From Hyphomonadaceae bacterium (GTDB lineage: Bacteria; Pseudomonadota; Alphaproteobacteria; Caulobacterales; Aquidulcibacteraceae): a stretch of DNA of 64,000 bases. The notes under the pieces are model-generated. The model did no database searches, was not told the origin of the DNA, and saw only the letters and a program-made list of their open reading frames with translations. The position numbers and the translations under genes were made by a program. The DNA is taken from positions 350,490-414,489 of the forward strand of contig JAEUMP010000016.1 of the NCBI GenBank assembly GCA_016791445.1, given 5' to 3'. Below are positions 49,190-58,690 of this stretch, in pieces (position 1 is the first letter of the stretch; every line of letters begins with the position of its first letter).

Positions 49190-50365
49190 ATGACTGATAT
49201 CGTAGTGCCGACGCTGGGTGAGTCCGTGACCGAGGCGACCGTCGCCAAGTGGCTGAAGAAGCCCGGCGATGCGGTGGCGAAGGATGAAACGCTCGTCGAA
49301 CTGGAAACCGACAAGGTGTCCGTCGAAGTCTCGGCGACCGAGGCCGGCACGCTCGGCGAGATCGTCGCGGCGGAAGGGGACACGGTGGGCATCGGCGCGC
49401 TGCTCGGCCGCCTGGGCGCCGCCGGCGCCGCCAAGCCCGCGCCTGCCGCGAAGCCTGCAGCGCCCGCACCCAAGGCCGCTCAACCCGCCGCGCAGGTCGC
49501 GCCGCCGAGCGTGCAGCGCATCGCCGCCGAGAGCGGCATCGACGTGGCGTCCATGAACGGCAGCGGCAAGGATGGCCGTGTCACCAAGGGCGACGCGCTC
49601 GCCGCGCTGCAGTCGAAGCCCGCCGCGTCCGCGCCGGCGGCTCCCGCAGCGCCGCGTCGTCTCGATGCGCGCGAGGAACGCGTGAAGATGACGCGCCTGC
49701 GCGCCACCATCGCCCGCCGCCTGAAGGAAGCGCAGAACACCGCCGCCATGCTCACGACCTTCAACGAGGCCGACATGAGCCCGGTGATGGCGGTGCGCTC
49801 GCGCTACAAGGACAAGTTCGAAGAGAAGCACGGCGTGAAGCTGGGCTTCATGAGCTTCTTCGTGAAGGCGTGCGTCACCGCGCTCCACGAGGTGCCGTCC
49901 GTCAACGCCGAGATCGAAGGCGACGACGTCATCTACAAGAACTTCTACGACATCGGCATCGCGGTGGGGACCGACAAGGGCCTTGTCGTGCCGGTGCTGC
50001 GCGACGCGCACACAAAGTCGATGGCGCAGATCGAGCAGGACATCGCCGCCCTCGGCAAGAAAGCGCGCGACGGCCAGCTGAAGCTCGAAGACCTCCAGGG
50101 CGCGACGTTCACGATCTCGAACGGCGGCGTCTATGGCTCGCTGATGTCGACGCCGATCCTGAACGCGCCGCAGTCGGGCATTCTCGGCATGCACAAGATC
50201 CAGGATCGCCCGGTGGTGGTGAACGGCCAGATCGTCATCCGCCCGATGATGTATCTCGCGCTCAGCTACGATCACCGCCTCGTGGACGGCAAGGAAGCGG
50301 TCACGTTCCTCGTGCGCGTGAAGGAAAACCTCGAAGATCCCGAGCGGATGCTCCTCGATCTGTGA
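49190..50365 (+). CDS. sucB: 2-oxoglutarate dehydrogenase E2 (dihydrolipoyl succinyltransferase)
   Basis: 391 residues: lipoyl domain with the lipoyl-lysine motif [17 protein letters not shown], an Ala/Pro-rich hinge (about residues 80-105), E3/E1-binding peripheral domain ([28 protein letters not shown]), a second hinge, and the catalytic domain ending in [21 protein letters not shown], with the active His/Asp. Length normal. Confidence 0.97.
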   Translation: MTDIVVPTLGESVTEATVAKWLKKPGDAVAKDETLVELETDKVSVEVSATEAGTLGEIVAAEGDTVGIGALLGRLGAAGAAKPAPAAKPAAPAPKAAQPAAQVAPPSVQRIAAESGIDVASMNGSGKDGRVTKGDALAALQSKPAASAPAAPAAPRRLDAREERVKMTRLRATIARRLKEAQNTAAMLTTFNEADMSPVMAVRSRYKDKFEEKHGVKLGFMSFFVKACVTALHEVPSVNAEIEGDDVIYKNFYDIGIAVGTDKGLVVPVLRDAHTKSMAQIEQDIAALGKKARDGQLKLEDLQGATFTISNGGVYGSLMSTPILNAPQSGILGMHKIQDRPVVVNGQIVIRPMMYLALSYDHRLVDGKEAVTFLVRVKENLEDPERMLLDL

Positions 50366-50379
50366 GTGATGCGCGCCCG

Positions 50380-51027
50380 TCAGTGCGCGGTTTCGAGCTT
50401 CGGATGCGTTGCGCCGCTCCGGCTGAGCTGATCGGCGAAGGCGTGGTTCACGTCGCGGTGTCCAGCTTCGTCCGCGCGGACGGCGATGACCACGTCGCGA
50501 AGCCGCGCTTTGGCGGGCAGCTTCCAGTAGTCGATGGCGATGGCGGGGGCGGGGACGTTTTCGATCTCGCCGGCGTCGATCGCCGCGAGATACTGCGTGT
50601 AGCTGACGACCGCCTCCTCCTCGAAATAGCCCACGAGGCGGTGCGCCGTGCGCTGCGAGACGAGATAGAGGACGAAGAATGCGTTCCAGAACACGCCCTG
50701 CGCAATGATGACGAGCAGCCGCTCGAACCAGTTCGGCTGCGCCACGGCGATGAACGTCATGAGATGCATGCGCTCGTTCTCGGCCTCGTCGAGCAGGGTC
50801 TTGATCCAGCCCTCGTCGTCGCGCATCCGCCGGAGGCTCTTCAGATGGTTCATCATCCCGCCGACCATGCCCGGAACCGCCGCCACGGTTTCGAGAACGA
50901 CGGCGCGATGACCGTAGCGCTTGGAGAAGAAGACATCGGCGAGGAAGCGCAGCAGCTTCGTCAGTCCGAAAGCGATCCGGTCGGACAGGCCTTGTGGGGC
51001 ATGGCGGGTGGCGGGCTCGGCGGGCAT
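50380..51027 (-). CDS. Alternative oxidase (AOX)
   Basis: 215-residue membrane-bound diiron quinol oxidase that reduces O2 to water without pumping protons. The motifs are unmistakable: [13 protein letters not shown] (Glu46), NERMHLMTF (Glu85, His88), [10 protein letters not shown] (Glu137) and [12 protein letters not shown] (Glu187, His190). The two hydrophobic helices ([19 protein letters not shown] and the first AOX helix) sit in one leaflet. It lies between sucB and lpd on the opposite strand, so it is regulated independently. Confidence 0.95.
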   Translation of the reverse strand: MPAEPATRHAPQGLSDRIAFGLTKLLRFLADVFFSKRYGHRAVVLETVAAVPGMVGGMMNHLKSLRRMRDDEGWIKTLLDEAENERMHLMTFIAVAQPNWFERLLVIIAQGVFWNAFFVLYLVSQRTAHRLVGYFEEEAVVSYTQYLAAIDAGEIENVPAPAIAIDYWKLPAKARLRDVVIAVRADEAGHRDVNHAFADQLSRSGATHPKLETAH

Positions 51028-51108
51028 GGCGCTCTCCTCGGTCCTTGTGAGATAGGAGGGCGGCGGTAGCCGGCCCAGGGTGGCCAGTTGTCGCGTCCTT
51101 GTGGAGGG

Positions 51109-51582
51109 ATGATGCCGCTCGCTGAAGGTCTCGCGTGGGTGCTGCGTGCGTTCGGCGCGCTTTACATCGTCGGCGCGATCTTCCTGTTCCGGATGTTGCG
51201 GTTCGACTCGTTTCTGGACAAGGCGCTCCGCGAGATCGAGGCGGCGAACGACAGTCTCGCTCGCGAAGCGGGCGAAGCTGCGCCGGTTCGGGCGGCGGAG
51301 GATCGCGGGCGCAATGTCTGGCTGGCCGCCGGCGGCGCGCTGACGCTCGCGGCGGGCGCCGCGATGCTGCTGGCGAGCCGCTTCGCCGTGCCGCTCCTGG
51401 CGTTGCTCGTCGTGCAGCAGCTCTTCTATTTCATGCGCCAGCGCCGCCGGGAACTCCGCGCCGCTACGCCGGAGGAAGCGCTCGACGCCCGGCCCACCGC
51501 GCAGACACGCAGCGGCTTCTACTATTCGCTCGTCCTGACCGTCCTTGCTGCATGGCTGGGTTGGCAGGGCGCACTTACATGA
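51109..51582 (+). CDS. Hypothetical membrane protein
   Basis: 157 residues from the ATG at 51109 (51112 also possible). About four hydrophobic segments: [57 protein letters not shown] and [16 protein letters not shown]. An amphipathic stretch [21 protein letters not shown] lies between the first two. It is unassigned. It precedes lpd with a 44-base gap, in the same direction. Confidence 0.65.
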   Translation: MMPLAEGLAWVLRAFGALYIVGAIFLFRMLRFDSFLDKALREIEAANDSLAREAGEAAPVRAAEDRGRNVWLAAGGALTLAAGAAMLLASRFAVPLLALLVVQQLFYFMRQRRRELRAATPEEALDARPTAQTRSGFYYSLVLTVLAAWLGWQGALT

Positions 51583-51626
51583 AGGCCGCGCCCGCGTTAG
51601 ACGGTGCGCAAATATGATCCGAAGGA

Positions 51627-53033
51627 ATGACCATGGCTGAGCAGTTTGACGTCGTCATCATCGGCGGCGGTCCCGGCGGCTACAACTGCGCGATCCGCGC
51701 CGGCCAGCTCGGTCTGAAGACCGCCATCGTGGAGAGCCGCGGCAAGCTCGGCGGCACGTGCCTCAACGTGGGCTGCATTCCGTCGAAGGCGCTGCTGCAT
51801 GCGTCGGAGATGTTCGAGGCCGCCAAGACGACCTTCGCGTCCATGGGCGTCGTCGTCGGCGCGCCGAAGCTCGATCACGCCGCCTTCATGAAGCAGAAGG
51901 ACGACGCCGTGGACGGCCTGACCAAGGGCGTCGAATTCCTGATGAAGAAGAACAAGGTCACATATTTCAAAGGGAAGGGCCGCATCGCCGGGGCCGGCAA
52001 GGTCGAAGTCACCGGCGAGAACGGCGTCGAGACGCTGGCGACCAAGAACATCGTCATCGCCACGGGCTCCGAACCCATGCCGCTGCCGGGCGTGACGATC
52101 GACGAGAAGCAGATCGTGTCGTCCACCGGTGCGCTGGCGCTGGAGAAAGTGCCGGGCAAGCTCGTCGTCATCGGCGGCGGCGTGATCGGGCTGGAGCTGG
52201 GCAGCGTGTGGCGGCGCCTCGGCGCGGAAGTGACGGTGGTCGAATTCCTCGACCGCATCCTGCCGACGAACGACGGCGAAGTGTCGAAGCAGTTCCAGCG
52301 CCTCCTGACCAAGCAGGGCTTTGCGTTCGAGCTGTCGACGAAGGTCACAGGCGTCGAGAAGAAGGGCGGCAAGCTCGCGGTCACCGTGGAGCCCGCAGCG
52401 GGTGGCGAGAAGCGCGTGATCGACGCCGACATCGTGCTCGTCGCGATCGGGCGCCGCCCCTACACTGAAGGCCTCGGCCTCGAGACGGTGGGCATCCAGA
52501 CGGACAAGCGCGGTTTCATCCCGAACGATCACTGGAAGACGAGCGCGCCGGGCGTCTACGTCATCGGCGATGTCACGCACGGGCCGATGCTTGCGCACAA
52601 GGCGGAAGAGGAGGGCGCCAACGTCGCCCAGATCATCGCCGGCAAGTGGGGGCACATGAACTTCGATCTCGTGCCGGGCGTCGTCTACACGAAGCCGGAG
52701 GTGGCCTCCGTCGGCAAGACCGAGGAAGAACTGAAGGCCGCCGGCGTGAAGTACAAGGTCGGGAAGTTTCCGTTCATGGCCAACAGCCGTGCGCGCACGA
52801 ACCACGAGACGGACGGCTTCGTGAAGATACTTGAGGACGAGGCCACCAGCCGCATCGTCGGCGCGCACATCATCGGGGTCGGCGCCGGCGAAATGATCGG
52901 CGAGATCTGCGTCGCCATGGAATTCGGCGCGAGCGCGGAAGACATCGCGCGCACCTGCCACGCCCACCCGACCATGACCGAAGCTATCCGCGAAGCCGCC
53001 AAGGGCGTCGACGGCTGGACGATGCAGGCGTGA
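51627..53033 (+). CDS. lpd: Dihydrolipoyl dehydrogenase (E3)
   Basis: 468-residue FAD disulfide oxidoreductase that reoxidises dihydrolipoamide with NAD+. FAD motif [21 protein letters not shown]; redox disulfide [22 protein letters not shown] motif [18 protein letters not shown]-terminal [13 protein letters not shown] with the active-site His-Glu pair. An alternative start two codons later is possible (ATGACCATG); GAAGGA precedes the first. Its stop overlaps the GTG of the beta-lactamase gene. Confidence 0.97.
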   Translation: MTMAEQFDVVIIGGGPGGYNCAIRAGQLGLKTAIVESRGKLGGTCLNVGCIPSKALLHASEMFEAAKTTFASMGVVVGAPKLDHAAFMKQKDDAVDGLTKGVEFLMKKNKVTYFKGKGRIAGAGKVEVTGENGVETLATKNIVIATGSEPMPLPGVTIDEKQIVSSTGALALEKVPGKLVVIGGGVIGLELGSVWRRLGAEVTVVEFLDRILPTNDGEVSKQFQRLLTKQGFAFELSTKVTGVEKKGGKLAVTVEPAAGGEKRVIDADIVLVAIGRRPYTEGLGLETVGIQTDKRGFIPNDHWKTSAPGVYVIGDVTHGPMLAHKAEEEGANVAQIIAGKWGHMNFDLVPGVVYTKPEVASVGKTEEELKAAGVKYKVGKFPFMANSRARTNHETDGFVKILEDEATSRIVGAHIIGVGAGEMIGEICVAMEFGASAEDIARTCHAHPTMTEAIREAAKGVDGWTMQA

Positions 53034-53953
53034 GCGCTGGCTTCACACGGCGCTCGGCGCTGCTGTCTGTCGGCGCTGCGGTCGCTGCCGGTTGCGCGGG
53101 TGGGCGGCGCGAAGAGGTCCATCTTCTCGAGCTTCTCGAAAGGAAGGTCGGCGGTCGACTCGGCGTCTTCATGCTCGATACCGCGACGGGACTTGCGGAG
53201 GCGCATCGCGGCACGGAGCGGTTCGGCATGTGCTCGACGTTCAAGCTGCCGCTTGCGGGCGTCGTGCTGCGGGAGGCGGATGCGGGGCGGCTCGATCTCG
53301 CTGAGCGACTGACGTTCACGCAGGCCGACATGGTTCCCTATGCGCCGGTGACGACACAGAATCTGGCGCAGGGTTGGATGACGGTCGAAGCGCTTGCGGA
53401 AGCCGCGCAGAAGACCAGCGACAACGTCGCCGCGAACCTGCTCATCAAGCGTCTGGGCGGGCCGGAGGGCGTCACCTCGAAGGTGCAGGCGATCTACCGT
53501 CACGGCTTCCGCCTCGATCGCTACGAGACGCAGATGAATTTCGTGCCGCCGGGCGAAGTGCGCGACACTGCGACGCCGGAAGGGATGGGGCTCATCCTGT
53601 CGCGCCTGCTCTCGCAGGACGAAACCACGACAAGCCGCCTCGCGCCCGCATCGCGCGCGAAGCTCATCCAGTGGATGGTCGACACCACGACGGGAATGAA
53701 GCGCATCCGCGCCGGCCTGCCGCCCGAATGGAAAGCCGGCGACAAGACCGGCACCGCCGACGCCGCCGGCATGCCGAACAAGGTCAACGACGTCGCCGCG
53801 ATCTGGCCGACGCCGGACGGCGATCCCGTCATCGTCGTCGCGTTCTACGAAGCGCCCGGCGAATTCGAGGGCACGCGCGATCAGGACCAGGCGGTGCTGG
53901 CGGAAGTGGGCAAGCTCGCCGCGATCTGGATCAAGCGCGAGCGGAGTCTGTAG
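53030..53953 (+). CDS. Class A beta-lactamase
   Basis: 307 residues. The N-terminus [22 protein letters not shown] shows a twin-arginine signal with lipobox VAAGC. Class A residues are complete: Ser69-x-x-Lys72 (CSTFK), SDN 130-132, Glu166 with Asn170 (YETQMN) and Lys239-Thr-Gly (DKTGT). It should hydrolyse penicillins and perhaps cephalosporins at the periplasmic face. GTG start overlapping the lpd stop, so it is translationally coupled to a housekeeping gene. No LysR/AmpR-type regulator is near. Confidence 0.93.
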   Translation: MSAGFTRRSALLSVGAAVAAGCAGGRREEVHLLELLERKVGGRLGVFMLDTATGLAEAHRGTERFGMCSTFKLPLAGVVLREADAGRLDLAERLTFTQADMVPYAPVTTQNLAQGWMTVEALAEAAQKTSDNVAANLLIKRLGGPEGVTSKVQAIYRHGFRLDRYETQMNFVPPGEVRDTATPEGMGLILSRLLSQDETTTSRLAPASRAKLIQWMVDTTTGMKRIRAGLPPEWKAGDKTGTADAAGMPNKVNDVAAIWPTPDGDPVIVVAFYEAPGEFEGTRDQDQAVLAEVGKLAAIWIKRERSL

Positions 53954-54098
53954 CAGCTGCGATTTCCTCCTCCGTGAGCAAAGCGAAACGGGGGAGGTGG
54001 CAATCGCGCAGCGATTGACGGAGGGGGCGCTCGGCGCCCGCCCCCATCCCCGCCCTCGGCGGTACTTCCCCCGCGTGCGGGGAGAGAATAGCGGCGAG
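53954..54098. repeat. Composite intergenic repeat after the beta-lactamase gene
   Basis: 145 bases with no gene, made of repeat modules: a CCTCC...GGAGG arm pair (53966-53998), CAATCGCGCAGCGATTG (54001-54017, partly palindromic), GGGGGCGCTCGGCGCCCGCCCCC (54023-54045) and the CGGTACTTCCCCCGC...GCGGGGAGAG hairpin (54060-54086). The last module is also found inside chrA. Confidence 0.65.
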
Positions 54099-54401
54099 CT
54101 ACTCCGCCGCGCTGAGCATGGCGCGCAGCTTGTCGAGATAGGCGATCCACGCGTCGCGGCCAGCATCCGTCAGATGTGCGCGCGTCACCGGCTTCTTGCC
54201 TTCGAACTGCTTCTCGATGCGGACATAGCCCGCTTCCTCGAGCTTCGAGAGATGCGCGGAGAGATTGCCGTCCGTCGCGTTCACCTTGGCCTTGAGTTCA
54301 AGGAAGGTCGCGGGGCTTGCGGTCGAAAGATACGCCATGATCCCCAGCCGCAGGCGGCCGTGGATCACGTCGTCGAGTTCGGTGTGATCGAAGGACGTCA
54401 T
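54099..54401 (-). CDS. Winged-helix transcriptional regulator
   Basis: 100 residues, a compact winged-helix domain of the ArsR/MarR-like type: DDVIHGRLRLGIMAYLSTA, TFLELKAKVNATDGNLSAHLSKLEEAGYVRIEKQFEGKKPVTRAHLT. The recognition helix is GNLSAHLSKLEEAG. It starts 4 bases after the stop of a six-helix membrane protein gene, a pairing seen in many Alphaproteobacteria, in which the regulator probably controls the membrane protein. ATG 54401 chosen for the domain start. Confidence 0.85.
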   Translation of the reverse strand: MTSFDHTELDDVIHGRLRLGIMAYLSTASPATFLELKAKVNATDGNLSAHLSKLEEAGYVRIEKQFEGKKPVTRAHLTDAGRDAWIAYLDKLRAMLSAAE

Positions 54402-54405
54402 GCGA

Positions 54406-55026
54406 TCACACGGTCGTCGACGGTTCTTTGCGCAAGAGCGCAATGCCGGGCACGAGCAGGGTGGCGACGGAGCCCGCGGCGCCGGCGAGATAGAACCACG
54501 GTGCGCTCAGGAAGGCGCCGAGCACGACCGACAGGCCGAAAGACAGGAAGGCGAACCCACCCAGCCACTTTTCCTGCGTGACGATGGACGTCACCATCAG
54601 CGCGCCGCCGTAGAGCGCGAACGCCGCCGGCACGATGACATCGGGCGATGTGGTGTCGCGCGACACCGCCATGTGCAGGATTGCGCCGATCACGATCGCG
54701 CCCGTGCCGATGCCTGAACCGGCCCACGCCGCGCGCTCCACGCGATTGCCGAGCGAAGACATGCCGGGCTTCGATTTGATGCGGTTGGAGAGAAGCGCGG
54801 AGCCGAAGCCCGCAACCACGCCGTAGCTCCCCCATAACGCCCCGAAGTGCCATTGCGGATTGGCGACGATGAGCTCGTTGACGAGGCCCCAGTGCAGCGA
54901 CCAGGCGACGGCGTTGAGCGCGCCCCAGAACATGAGAAAGGATCCGCCCAGCAGCGGGGCGTGGCGCCCTTCCTCTGCAAGGGTGCGGACGTAGTCGAGG
55001 TCCTCGGCGATTTCGCGCGGGCTCAT
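54406..55026 (-). CDS. Polytopic membrane protein of the wHTH-paired type
   Basis: 206 residues with about six hydrophobic segments: LLGGSFLMFWGALNAVAWSLHW, FGALWGSYGVVAGFGSALL, WAGSGIGTGAIVIGAILHMAV, VIVPAAFALYGGALMVTSIV, LGGFAFLSFGLSVVLGAFL, FYLAGAAGSVATLLVPGIALL. The N-terminus MSPREIAEDLDYVRTLAEEGRHAP is hydrophilic. It forms a two-gene unit with the winged-helix gene that follows. No known transport motif; function unknown. Confidence 0.8.
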   Translation of the reverse strand: MSPREIAEDLDYVRTLAEEGRHAPLLGGSFLMFWGALNAVAWSLHWGLVNELIVANPQWHFGALWGSYGVVAGFGSALLSNRIKSKPGMSSLGNRVERAAWAGSGIGTGAIVIGAILHMAVSRDTTSPDVIVPAAFALYGGALMVTSIVTQEKWLGGFAFLSFGLSVVLGAFLSAPWFYLAGAAGSVATLLVPGIALLRKEPSTTV

Positions 55027-55093
55027 GCGGCTCTCCATTCGATGCTGGAGAAGTACGCAAAGCACTTTGAAATGTCAAGTACCTGCTTTCGCC

Positions 55094-57052
55094 CTAGGCG
55101 GCGGTCTCGAAGAGGGGTGCGCGATAGGTTGCCGGAACGGCGAGCGTGAAGGTCGAGCCGCGGCCTGGCGTGCTTTCCACGGTGACGTCGCCGCCGAGGA
55201 GTCGGGCCAGATGCCGCGTGATGGCGAGGCCGAGGCCCGTCCCGCCGAAGGCGCGCGTGACCGAAGCGTCGGCCTGCACGAAGGGCTGGAACAGCCGGTG
55301 CAGTTTTTCCGGCGCGATGCCGACGCCTTCATCCGAAACGCGGATCACGATCCAGTTCGCGCCGTCGCGCATTTCGCGGATCGCCGAGAGGCGCACGTCG
55401 CCGCCCTTGGTGAACTTCACTGCGTTCGACGCGAGATTGAGCACGCACTGGCTGAGCTTGAAGCGGTCCGTGAAGGCGTCGCCCATGTCCACGTCCATGT
55501 CGACGCGCACGGTGTTGCGGTTGGCGGCGGCCATCGGCTCCACGGTGCCGGCGATGTCCTGCAGCATCAGATCGACGGAGAAGGGGGCGGCGGTGACGTC
55601 CATGCGGCCCGCCTCGATCTTCGAGAGATCGAGCACGTCGTTGATGAGGTGCAGCAGCTGGTTAGCGGCGGTGAGGATGCGGCGGAGATCCTTGTCGTCG
55701 CTTTCGTCGCCGCGCGCCTGTGCGAGTTCGAGCAGGATTTCGCCGTAGCCGATGATCGCGTTGAGCGGCGTGCGCAGTTCGTGGCTCATGTTCGCGAGGA
55801 ACTGCGACTTGGCGAGATTGGCGCTCTCGGCGGCGGCGCGCGATCTGTCGAGATCGTCGATCATGCGCACGAGGGCGGCGTCGCGTGCGGCGATCTCGCT
55901 GACGACGACGCGAAGGCGCGCCACGGAATCCGCGAGCACGCGTTCCGCGCTGAGACTGCCCGACGGCGTCGGCGGCAGCTCGACGGGGGCGGTTTCTCCG
56001 GCATAGGCCGCTATGGCTTGGCGCTTTTCTTCAAGCGCGGCTTCGGCGGCGCGCGTCGCCTCGAGCACTTCGAATTCAAGCTGCTTCTGCGCCGTGATGT
56101 CGTGCGTGAGGCCCGAGAGCCGCACAAGGACGCCCTTGCGGCTGAACGTGGCGATCGCGGCCGTGCGCAACCACAGCACTTCCCCGTCGTGGCGGATGAT
56201 GCGGTGATCGTTCACCGCGCGCGGCGAGTCGGGCGACAGGCCATTGATGGCGGCGGCGACACAGTCGGCGTCGTCGGGATGCACCAGCGGCGTGCCCGGT
56301 TGGGTGACGTCTTCCCATGTCAGCGTGCGCCCGTAGATGCGCTCCATCGCGCCGCCGTTGCGATAGCTCTGGCGTCGGAAGTCGATGTCCCACGAGCCGG
56401 CGTTCATGGAGTCCACTGCCAGGCGGAGCTGCTCGACGAGCGCGAGGTTCTCGGCGTGCGCCTTGCCGACGCGGCGCTCGACGGTGGAGGCGAGATAGAT
56501 CTGCGTGTTCACCGCCGCGCCGAGCACGAAGAAGGCGCCGAGCACTGCAAGGCCGGTCTGGTTCTGAAGGCTCTGGAGGACGAAGTACGTCGCCGTCAGC
56601 GAGTAGGGCGCGCTGATCGCGACCATGATTTCCGGAGAGCCGCGGAATTGCGCCGCCACGAGCGCGAACCCCGCTGCGACGTAGAGCACGGCGACCGCGT
56701 GCGCAGCAGCGTGGCCGGAATGCCAGGCGAGAAGGGGCGCTGTCGCCCAGAAGCAGGTGGTGAGGAAGCCCACGGCGAGGAAGCGCGGATCGCGCGTCGG
56801 ATCGGGGTTTCTGTGGCCGCGGCGCGTGAAGAGCCACCGCTCGGTGAGCGTGCGGACGTGCGCGGCGGTGAGTGTCGCGGCCGTCCAGAGACCTGCGGTG
56901 AGCGGGCCGACGACCGGAATGAGGCCCGCGCCCCAGCCGAGAATGAGGAAGTAGCGGAGGTTCTTGCTGCTCAGAATGGCGGCGATGGTCGCGTTGGTTC
57001 TGACCCCGGCGATCATGGCGGACAAGACGCTGCTCCGTTCAGGAGGCGGCAT
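55094..57052 (-). CDS. PAS-containing hybrid-type membrane sensor histidine kinase
   Basis: 652 residues. Membrane segments in the first 200 residues (FLILGWGAGLIPVVGPLTAG; FLTTCFWATAPLLAW; AVAVLYVAAGFALVAAQF; AVLGAFFVLGAAVNTQIYL), then a PAS domain (about 235-340), coiled-coil, HisKA with phospho-acceptor His near residue 423 (LANMSHELRTPLNAIIGYGE) and HATPase_c (NLASNAVKFTKGG, DEGVGIAPEKL, FGGTGLGLAITRHLARLLGG). No receiver domain and no response regulator is adjacent, so its partner lies elsewhere. The phosphate donor and ligand are unknown. Confidence 0.9.
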   Translation of the reverse strand: MPPPERSSVLSAMIAGVRTNATIAAILSSKNLRYFLILGWGAGLIPVVGPLTAGLWTAATLTAAHVRTLTERWLFTRRGHRNPDPTRDPRFLAVGFLTTCFWATAPLLAWHSGHAAAHAVAVLYVAAGFALVAAQFRGSPEIMVAISAPYSLTATYFVLQSLQNQTGLAVLGAFFVLGAAVNTQIYLASTVERRVGKAHAENLALVEQLRLAVDSMNAGSWDIDFRRQSYRNGGAMERIYGRTLTWEDVTQPGTPLVHPDDADCVAAAINGLSPDSPRAVNDHRIIRHDGEVLWLRTAAIATFSRKGVLVRLSGLTHDITAQKQLEFEVLEATRAAEAALEEKRQAIAAYAGETAPVELPPTPSGSLSAERVLADSVARLRVVVSEIAARDAALVRMIDDLDRSRAAAESANLAKSQFLANMSHELRTPLNAIIGYGEILLELAQARGDESDDKDLRRILTAANQLLHLINDVLDLSKIEAGRMDVTAAPFSVDLMLQDIAGTVEPMAAANRNTVRVDMDVDMGDAFTDRFKLSQCVLNLASNAVKFTKGGDVRLSAIREMRDGANWIVIRVSDEGVGIAPEKLHRLFQPFVQADASVTRAFGGTGLGLAITRHLARLLGGDVTVESTPGRGSTFTLAVPATYRAPLFETAA

Positions 57053-57125
57053 CTTGCACAGGAGGGGATAAATCTTCGTGAGCGCCGCGCGCGTTTTCCG
57101 ACGCGGACGAGCGGCCCCTAAAGCA

Positions 57126-57155
57126 ACTGCGCCCGACCGTGAGGCCGGGCGCAGT
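57126..57155. terminator. Terminator-like hairpin between the H1-like and kinase genes
   Basis: ACTGCGCCCG (57126-57135), 10-base loop, then CGGGCGCAGT (57146-57155): a perfect 10-bp stem 55 bases beyond the H1-like gene stop (read leftward). On the minus strand TGCTTTA follows. Confidence 0.6.
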
Positions 57156-57210
57156 GTTCACTTCACGAAGAGGCGGACGGGCTTCGTCCGCATCACCGTC
57201 GAATGGCCAG

Positions 57211-57525
57211 TTAGGCCTTCGCGACCGGCTTCACGGCCTTCGTCGTGCGGGCCGTCGTCGTGCGCTTCGTCGCGACCTTGGCCGGACGGCCGCGCTTGGC
57301 GACCTTCTTCTTCGCGGCCTTCTTCTTGGCGACCTTGCGGACGGTCTTCTTCGCGGTCTTCTTCGCGGTCGTCTTGCGAGCGACCTTCTTCTTGGCGACC
57401 TTCTTCTTCGCCGTCTTCTTCACGGTCTTCTTCGCCGCCGTCTTCTTGGCGACTTTGCGGACCGACTTCTTCGCGCGCTTGGCCGGGGCCTTCTTCGCGA
57501 CTTTCTTCGTCACTTTCTTCACCAT
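57211..57525 (-). CDS. Histone H1-like Lys/Ala-rich protein
   Basis: 104 residues, almost only Lys, Ala, Arg, Val and Thr in repeats of the form KKxAKK/KKTxKK; one block RGRPAKVATKRTT carries an AT-hook-like GRP. Such proteins coat DNA and are found in several bacteria (Hc1/AlgP-like). No aromatic residues. ATG 57525 is preceded by GGGAGAAC. The gene has a repeat-rich codon structure that would favour slippage and length variation between strains. The upstream region is A/T-rich with a TTGACA on the minus strand. Confidence 0.82.
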   Translation of the reverse strand: MVKKVTKKVAKKAPAKRAKKSVRKVAKKTAAKKTVKKTAKKKVAKKKVARKTTAKKTAKKTVRKVAKKKAAKKKVAKRGRPAKVATKRTTTARTTKAVKPVAKA

Positions 57526-57748
57526 GATAAGTTCTCCCGTTTTCACTGTTTCACTAGGTTTCACCAAAAGCGATCTGCTCCATCGCTGCGTGCCAATTTG
57601 GACCACACATAGTTGTCAAGTAGTTTATTCCACTCGATGCCGAAAATATTTTTCGTTATTGTGCGGTTAAATTGGTCGGTGACTTCCCATTACTTATTTT
57701 GCATTCTGCAGGGAGCCCTAGCCCTTGGGCCCCATAAGTTTCGTCGCC
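57526..57748. other. A/T-rich intergenic region between the H1-like and xerC genes
   Basis: 223 bases, unusually A/T-rich for this genome in 57600-57710 (AAAATATTTTTCGTTATT, TTACTTATTTTGCATTC). It contains a TTGACA on the minus strand (57614-57619), a reasonable -35 for the H1-like gene, whose start is 89 bases away. No other gene was seen. Confidence 0.5.
57614..57619 (-). promoter_or_regulatory. -35-like element for the H1-like gene
   Basis: TTGACA on the minus strand, 89 bases before the H1-like ATG. The -10 region 17 bases on (TTGGCA) is a poor match, so the promoter is only tentative. Confidence 0.3.
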
Positions 57749-58690
57749 TCAAGCGCGCGGGTGCGCAGACCTGTAAGCGTCGAAGACGCGTGCCGCCTCC
57801 ACGTCGGCATATTTCTGTGTTGTCGAAAGCGATTCGTGGCCGAGCAGCTCCTGAATCACGCGCAAATCGCCGCCGTGCGCCAACAAGTGAGTCGCGAACG
57901 CGTGTCGCAACGCGTGTGGCGTCGTTGATTCGGGCAGCGAAAGACGCGCGCGAAGTTGCGCGACACGATCCTGGATGATGCGCGGCGAGAGTTCGCCGCC
58001 ACGCACGCCGCGAAAGAGCGGCGCATCGCGGTCGAGTGCGAACGGACACAGCGCGGCGTACCGCTCCACGGCGTCGCGCGCCGCGTCGAGGACGGGAACG
58101 ATGCGCTCCTTGCCGCCCTTGCCGGTGACGCGCAGCGTGCGCGGCAGCGGCCGGTCGACGCCCTTGAGCGCGAGCGCTTCGCTGATTCGCAGGCCGGCTG
58201 CGTAGAGAAGGGTGAGCACCGCGGCGTCACGCGCGGCGATCCAGTCGGCGCCGTGCGCCTCGTCGCCGGCGGCGATGTCGAGCATGGCGCGCGCGTCTGT
58301 CTCGGAGACAGGGCGGGGCAGGGTGGCGCGCAGGCGCGGGCCGCGCACAAGCTTGATCCGGGCGTTGGCGACGCCGCAGCGGCGCTCGATCCACTGGAAG
58401 AAGGCGCGGATCGCGGCGAGCGCGCGCATGACCGAGCGGTCGCCCAGGCCTTCGCTGCGGCGGTGCGCGAGATAGCCCCGCAGGTCCTGCGGCTCGAGCG
58501 ATCCCATGTCCGCCAGCGTCGGCGGCCCGCCGAGATGACCGGTCAGAAACCCAAGGAATTGAACGACGTCCCGGCGATAGGCGTCCACGCTTGCGGCGCT
58601 GAAGCGGCGCTCGTTCGCCAGATACTCGGTCCAGAGAACCGAAGCTTCCAATGCTGGCGTCGAAGCGCCCGTATCCCTAAATGGCGACAT
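57749..58690 (-). CDS. xerC: Tyrosine recombinase XerC
   Basis: 313-residue site-specific recombinase. SAM-like N-domain (WTEYLANERRFSAASVDAYRRDVVQFLGFL) and catalytic domain with Arg168 (AAGLRISEAL), Lys191 (TGKGGKERIVP), His259 and Arg262 (PHALRHAFATHLL), His285 (LLGHES) and Tyr294 (TTQKYADV). With XerD it resolves chromosome dimers at dif. Adjacent, divergent priA is the usual alphaproteobacterial neighbour and supports XerC rather than a phage integrase. Its start abuts the proposed priA start with no gap. Confidence 0.9.
   Translation of the reverse strand: MSPFRDTGASTPALEASVLWTEYLANERRFSAASVDAYRRDVVQFLGFLTGHLGGPPTLADMGSLEPQDLRGYLAHRRSEGLGDRSVMRALAAIRAFFQWIERRCGVANARIKLVRGPRLRATLPRPVSETDARAMLDIAAGDEAHGADWIAARDAAVLTLLYAAGLRISEALALKGVDRPLPRTLRVTGKGGKERIVPVLDAARDAVERYAALCPFALDRDAPLFRGVRGGELSPRIIQDRVAQLRARLSLPESTTPHALRHAFATHLLAHGGDLRVIQELLGHESLSTTQKYADVEAARVFDAYRSAHPRA

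Noticed and set aside
57956..58690. 245-codon N-terminal extension of priA
   Set aside because: It lies opposite xerC and does not look like PriA; the conserved region begins after 58691.
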